A stretch of 64,000 bases of DNA from assembly GCF_000512565.2 (NCBI RefSeq), contig NC_089301.1, positions 1,302,001 through 1,366,000 of the forward strand, given 5' to 3'. Made by a program: the position numbers and the translations under genes. This document shows positions 59,051-64,000 of this stretch, piece by piece (position 1 is the stretch's first letter; every line of letters starts with the position of its first letter). The DNA is from Kwoniella dejecticola CBS 10117. Its lineage: Eukaryota > Basidiomycota > Tremellomycetes > Tremellales > Cryptococcaceae. The notes beneath the pieces are model-generated. The model was not told where the DNA came from, ran no database searches, and saw nothing but the letters and a program-made list of their open reading frames with translations.

Positions 59051-59578
59051 ATGCCCATCGCCATCGCCGATCTCGTCCAAAGATCAATAGTCTTAACCTC
59101 TGTGGGACTGACTGTGAGTGTATACGGCTTTTTGAGACAAGGGACAGCGAGACACAGACACTCAGTCAGCAACGAACGCTTCCGAACAACTTGATCTGCT
59201 CGTTGTACATTGAGAGATCATCTATGTATATAATGCTAATTCAACATCTCATTCTCGCTAGTTGTATGGCGGAGCGCTCATAACGCATGGTATAACGTAT
59301 AGGACGCTCAAGGCTAAAGGCGTGAGTATTTGTCCAATCTTTCATGTTCCTCGTTAGAGTATGTATGAGCTGATCTCAGTATCTCATGACGATAGTACTT
59401 CGGTGGACCAGATGAGGTGGGTATCCGCTTTCTCTAATCGTTATTTCACTATTTTGATGGTCTGTCTTTCCCAGGCATCCAAGTGTCGATGCTGATCTGA
59501 GTCTTGGTGCGATGACAGGATCAAAAGCCTATAGATTCGGCTCCGGGATTCTCATCGTCTCCCTCTCAACCATCATAA
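59051..59578 (+). CDS. Small single-span membrane protein, Cox14-like
   Basis: Exons 59051-59113, 59262-59321, 59396-59416 and 59519-59578 sum to 204 nt, or 67 aa. The sequence begins MPIAIADLVQRSIVLTSVGL and continues with a Leu/Tyr/Gly-rich hydrophobic span (TLYGGALITHGITYR) and a polar tail (KAKGYFGGPDE, then a Ser/Pro end). Length, the single span near the N-terminus and the (A)DxVxRxxVLxxVGxT-type motif fit fungal Cox14, an inner-membrane factor that coordinates Cox1 synthesis with cytochrome c oxidase assembly. Many tiny mitochondrial proteins look alike, so the identity is tentative. The gene structure itself is well supported: all introns are phase 0 with GTGAGT or GTGGGT donors. The third exon is 21 nt. 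Confidence 0.6.
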
Positions 59579-60366
59579 ATCATCCTCCTCCCAGGCAAAC
59601 AACCCAATACCACCCAAATATAATGACATTTCACGACATGCACTGCTCTTGACATTCAAACCACCTATATCCTGACAACAGCAAGTCGGATGGCGACTGC
59701 CAGTCCGGGTCAGCACAAATTGCAAAACGAAGATGCCCTCCCGTCCTCGTTGACTCGAAGATACCTTCAAAGGCATCTCGTCCTCTCAGCTAAGTCAACA
59801 ATCTTTCAGATCATATCCTTTGACAATGCCTTTCACTCTCCTTTGAAAGCGTTATCTCAATCCGTCAGGGGGTCAATTTACTCAAGTCCAGGTCACAAAG
59901 GATACTCATCTACTATTCTTACTTGTTCGCTGTGCAGTCCGCATTTCGACTGTCTAGTATACCTTTACGATACGGCAGCCCAGGGAAGAGGCAATGGAAA
60001 AGGTATACTAATCCCGGTATACGTTACACTGCGCTAATCTTTCTCTTTCATTCCTTACGATCCTTCATATTCACATCGATATCCATTGTGTCTCATTCAT
60101 TGCGACTCACCTACACTAATCCATAGCTCTTCGACTAACCATATTTATTCATTACTCAAACGCAGCAATAACGAGGGAGTCTTGCTCGTCCACGAGGAAC
60201 AGAGTCAACAATCTGTGGCCTTGGCTACATCAAACGTGACACGGAACCTTTTGCCTGAGCGCAAGAACACACACAGAGAGGGAGAGAGAGCGAAAGTGGT
60301 ACTGCAGTAAATATCGCGAAGATCAAGGGGAAATCAGCTCTGGGCATCAGGTGATGGTCACTCAAG
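59579..60366. other. Uncertain region upstream of the microexon gene
   Basis: A plus-strand ATG frame at 59690-60037 (115 codons) and an open frame ending at 60310 are present, but they do not join in phase at any GT-AG pair I could find, and no domain is visible. The region may be the promoter and leader of the 60367 gene or an unrecognised short gene. Confidence 0.3.
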
Positions 60367-62253
60367 ATGGCTACCATTGTAGACGATTCCAATTCGAATC
60401 TATTGTGGTCAGGTAATTCTTGGTGAGTGGGTGGGCTACACTGCTACGCGGTTAGGTGTGAGTGGAACTGATCGAAAGCGATCCGTTCGACGTTCAACAG
60501 GAACACAGATCATAGTGGTATGTGTTGAAATCTGCCAAGACATGAAGAAGAGAGCTTCATTACTGACTTGAGGGACGAATAACAGACGATGTATTGACGG
60601 GACGATATTTCAACAGTGTGAGTATACTGATCCCGACTTCCTACTAACGATGGCCGCGCAATTGACGTCTTTCCGCTTTCTGGCTTGACCTTCTTTCAGA
60701 CATTGTGAGTAGCATTGATCCACTTTCACGGTCTTAGGCTACCAGGCGCTGATGAAAATACAGCCATGCCTCTACAATAAGCGTAAGTTGACATATCCTC
60801 TGCTTGTGTCTCAACAAGTCACCGCGGCAGAAATCGGACAGCGATACTGCTTCGATGCTTATCGTCGATGTGATGGATAGGGAGAATACTGTATTATAGC
60901 ATGGACAGGGACCGACATATACGTATACGGTGCGCGGCGTAAGAAGTGCGTGTCAACAATCCACTTTTCTCAAGCTGTTGCTCACTAAAGACAAAAGCTG
61001 ACTTGATCATTCTTCACAGCCATGTAAGTTGCCAACACCTATAATCACTCCACTGCCATCACTGTTGGAATTTTCCTCGCACCTGTTTCCTACCAGCTCG
61101 ATAAGATGTTGAGGACATCTTCAATGTTGACGGTATCCGTATCCAATTCCTGATAATATCGTAGGGTCTATACGGCGTCGTCATCGACGGAGGGGATATC
61201 CAATACTTCTCGGGATTCTCGCAGGAAGGACAATTCCAAGCTACGTTATTCGCCACCAACGGCCTCGCGGACGGATCACATACATTGAAGATCTCGAATG
61301 AGAATCAGCGCAATACAGAGCAATATCCGGATTATGTGTATTTGGATATAGATTCGGTAGCGGTCAACGGGGACTTGTTAGTCCGCCCGTGCTCCATTCC
61401 CCTCACCCCCCTTCTCCCTCCACTACCCTGCCGTTGAGATTGTTGGGCACTTGTCTGATGGGTGTCGTGATATTGCAGGATCAATGCTGCTTCATCCGAT
61501 TCTACATCCTTATCTTCCTCTTCTTCCTCAATGTCGGTGGCATCCTCTACTTCCGTGTCTTCTTCAAATCTGTCCGAATCATCGTGAGTCCTTTAAGGCT
61601 TCGGCAAATTTTACAACTTCATGATTCGCTTACTCTGACGCATTTGGCTGATGGTTGCGCAATCCCGCAAAATGATATCGCAGAGATATATCATCCGGTC
61701 AATACTCCAATACCGTCTCTTCCGCCACTATTGTCTCAACAGCATCCGAAACACCAAATAGCAGCAGTACATCTCGGATTCCATCTTCCGCTCCACTGCC
61801 TACGGACTCAAGCCTTGCGGAAAGTACAGCTACGGCCGGAAGTGGGAATCAATCGAATGATCGGAAGTGAGTATCATCTACTTTGAAAGTCTGACCCCAG
61901 TTCATATGTCATATAGTACTGTACTGTACATACCTGACTGACCCACCTGACTGACCCACCTGACTGACCCATACTTGCGTAGAACTATAACTCTGGCAAT
62001 CTCAATACCAGTCATCGTCATCTCCTCCATCGTCATATTCATCTTCGTCGCTGTATACTTCTGGAAAAGGAGGCAGAAGAAATATGAGAGGCAATACGAT
62101 AATCACTATAATGGTGAGTCCAAGCCCTCATCTCTGTCATCAAATCTTGGAAATGTGTTGGTGACCTTGTTGACAATGCTGATTTTGTATGTGTATCTTC
62201 AACGTCTCCATCGATCAGGCTATATGGACGAACAACAGAGTTCATGGCGGTGA
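60367..62253 (+). CDS. Single-pass membrane protein with lectin-like ectodomain; 12 exons including 4-nt and 5-nt microexons
   Basis: This is a paralog of the 49.9-50.9 kb gene. Exons 60367-60422, 60501-60517, 60586-60617, 60700-60704, 60764-60782, 60881-60945, 61020-61023, 61165-61376, 61479-61583, 61684-61866, 61983-62113 and 62219-62253 sum to 864 nt, or 287 aa. The ectodomain spans residues 1-137: IVDDSNSNLLWSGNSW, YFNSTFHASTIS, WTGTDIYVYGARRKNHGLYG, VVIDGG, GLADGSHTLKISNEN, and YVYLDIDSVAVNGD. A Ser/Thr-rich stalk of about 95 residues follows. Then comes a membrane span (IPVIVIISS-like, about 240-262, ending FIFVAVYFW), a basic stop-transfer KRRQKKYERQ and a short cytosolic tail. No signal peptide is visible, so topology is inferred from the stalk and basic flank. 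It may be a surface sensor or wall-binding protein; the ligand is unknown. The tiny exons are forced by the conserved protein sequence. Confidence 0.75.
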
Positions 62254-62992
62254 TACTGTATATATGTCTTTTTCCGATTGATTGGTCGACTTTACGGGTG
62301 TAGGATGACTCGTTTGTAGATATTCGTCTTTGTGTGAAGTACTGCAATTCCATGTCCCTCCTTGTCTGTGTTGTTCGCGGAGAAGTATTGTTGGCATTAC
62401 CCTTTCTCGACTCAGTTTACAACAAACAAGACAATGATACTGTTAGATCCAGAGACCATTTCTATAATATCTAAACTTCCATCGAGCTGATACCCCTTGG
62501 TGACATTTCATGTATGCTATAGCGCTTGAGATGAAGGCTCGTTGCATAGCAGAAATCACCAGCGCCATCACTTCCCCATTACACTTACAGATCGTCCCAC
62601 GTCGGCAATGGCAATGACAATGGATACAAGCTTGCAGGCTGACTGACCAGAAACAACGCATCCGGCTTGATGTTTTAGAGACATTCATTCGCACAATGCA
62701 GAAATAAGCAAGCGACTTGACTAGCAAGCAATTCAACAACACAACCCAAAAAGCAATAACGGAGCGAAACGAAAAAAGAGAGACAAATGGGTATCTAACC
62801 GAATATAGAAGTTTATAGCGGATAGTTTAAGGAGATTATAAACACATAGTGGGAAGAAAGGAGACAGATTGTCCTGCTGCGTTCGCGAGCCGAGAAAAGG
62901 AAAAGAGATACAGTAATTATAGATGACGATACACCGCTACTACTGCGTAGCAAGAAGACCGGTTACCAAATCTTTATGATCATATCGATCGA
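62254..62992. other. Convergent intergenic region
   Basis: This 739-bp segment is 3' UTR-like, AT-rich at 62740-62960. The minus-strand frame at 62443-62742 has no domain. I see no gene. Confidence 0.4.
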
Positions 62993-64000
62993 CTATTGTG
63001 CCTCTCCGATATCCTCTTCTTCCGCTTGACTGTATCTGCTGCCATCACTTATTCCGCTCGCCCTTGTTTGTCCGGGAGCAGCCAATCGTTCGCCCGTGGG
63101 GGAAGTGACGCCTCGCGGACCAGGTGCAGGGAGAGCATCGATGACGGCCGAAGAGACTGTTCCGTTGTTCAGGTGGACGAAAGATCGCATATCTCCTGGA
63201 GCGGGAGCACTGGGCGCAGCTTCGTTAGTGAGATCTTCCGAAGGGTTCTTCTTGCCGAACAACCTCATTCCGCCACTGTTTTGCCTCGTTGCTACTGGTT
63301 TTGGGGCAGGCAAGTTCTGAGTTGAGGGAGCGGTACCGAATGTTGGCGTCGATGGAGTTCCGCTGGGAGATACTTTGCCCCGGGCAGCATAGACGGCAAG
63401 CATTTGATCGGGTCCGTAAGCCACAGTAGATGAGCCAGCGATAGGAGATGGGGCTGAAGGTGGTAATGGGACGGAAGGAACGTTGTCTAAAGCTTCAACT
63501 TCGTTGGTGTCCATTGTTGCTGGGTTAGGTGATCTTTGGCCGGATGCTTGCGAAATCATAGATCGTCTCATCACTACGCATCGCAAGTCAGCTTCTGACC
63601 TATAGTGTATATAGTTTTCGAGCCAGACTTACACATGACAGCTTCCATATCTCTCAATTCGTCGACACTGCCTCTGGCACTAGCGGCAGACTTGAAATCA
63701 TCAACGGACAAAGCAGAAGCAGTCGATTCTCTTCGCTTGTCACCACCGCCCAAGGACATGAAGGATCTTCTACCAGTCCTGTTTCCTTTGCCAACTCGCT
63801 TCATATCAGTCTGATCGAAGCCGTGAGGACCTTGCATTTGCGAAGGGGAGATCTGAATTTCATCGTCATCTTCGATAGCTGACCCAGTAGCATAGGCAGC
63901 CGATCGTCTATTGGTAGGAGTTGAATTGAGTTCGTGAGCGGATCGAGAAGCGCCGGGGTTCTTGAAGATACCTGAGTGGACATTTGGTCGAATGTCTCCA
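62993..64000 (-). CDS. Partial gene: Ser/Pro/Gly-rich protein, 5' end outside the window
   Basis: Only the C-terminal part is present, in two exons: 63633 to beyond 64000 and 62993-63573, joined in phase across a GTAAGT-TAG intron. About 315 residues are visible. They are low-complexity, with possible conserved islands: RRSFMSLGGGDKRRES, ALSVDDFKSAASARGSVDEL (followed by RDMEAVM), GPDQMLAVYAARGKV, GGMRLFGKKNPSEDL, and DMRSFVHLNNGTVSS. RRSFMSLGG and RRES look like kinase sites. I recognise no domain in this part; any catalytic or binding domain may lie upstream of the window edge. Confidence 0.7.

Noticed and set aside
59690..60310. Possible two-exon gene before the 60.4-kb gene
   Set aside because: The ATG frame at 59690 and the downstream open frame cannot be joined in phase by a GT-AG pair that I could find, and no domain is visible.

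Overview
This window is nuclear DNA from a basidiomycete fungus, most likely a tremellomycete of the Cryptococcus/Kwoniella type. Coding sequence is broken by many short GT-AG introns, mostly 50-110 nt, with GTGAGT/GTAAGT donors and CTGAC/CTAAT-like branch sites. UTRs are pyrimidine-rich and genes are single-copy, in mixed orientation, with no operons. I spliced gene models by eye. Nearly all give whole-codon totals; exact junctions remain predictions.

Layout: 0.5-5.5 kb, a 1477-aa Ser/Pro-rich protein with a tandem YPxLxIYP-type array (+). 5.6-6.5 kb, splicing factor BUD31 (-). 6.9-8.6 kb, an unrecognised protein (+). 8.6-12.4 kb, a long leader region before an NRG1-type C2H2 regulator (12.4-14.0 kb, +). 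14.8-16.6 kb, an RPAP3-like R2TP cochaperone subunit (-), divergent from a MAK32-type PfkB protein (17.0-18.7 kb, +). 19.0-19.8 kb, histone H2A.Z (-), divergent from LCP5/neuroguidin (20.5-21.8 kb, +). 22.1-24.1 kb, a Sec14/CRAL-TRIO plus RhoGAP protein (+).

From 24.1 to 34.95 kb there is almost no convincing protein gene. This 10.8-kb stretch leads into a WOPR (Gti1/Pac2/Wor1) master-regulator homolog (35.0-37.0 kb, +). It holds a G-quadruplex candidate, a pentamer microsatellite, a diverged 78-bp duplication and intron-like signals. It resembles the very long regulatory region of Candida WOR1.

The right half holds a Zn(II)2Cys6 regulator with a minisatellite-filled intron (37.9-40.5 kb, +) and prephenate dehydrogenase TYR1 (40.7-42.8 kb, -). 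Next come two divergent Cys-rich secreted proteins (43.5-44.6 kb, -; 46.5-47.1 kb, +), an RTA1-family membrane protein (47.8-49.3 kb, -) and a putative carbohydrate-binding-like protein (49.9-50.9 kb, -). These are followed by mitochondrial ribosomal protein uL24m (51.3-52.9 kb, -), an OCRL/INPP5B-like 5-phosphatase-ASH-RhoGAP protein (53.3-57.6 kb, +), a small conserved-looking protein (57.9-58.6 kb, -) and a Cox14-like small membrane protein (59.05-59.6 kb, +). Last are a 12-exon membrane protein related to the 50-kb gene, with 4-nt and 5-nt microexons (60.4-62.3 kb, +), and a partial gene leaving the window (63.0-64.0 kb, -).

Two themes stand out. Developmental regulators (NRG1-like, WOPR, Zn2Cys6) have unusually large flanking DNA. 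A surface set (two Cys-rich secreted proteins, RTA1, two paralogous ectodomain proteins) lies on the right arm.
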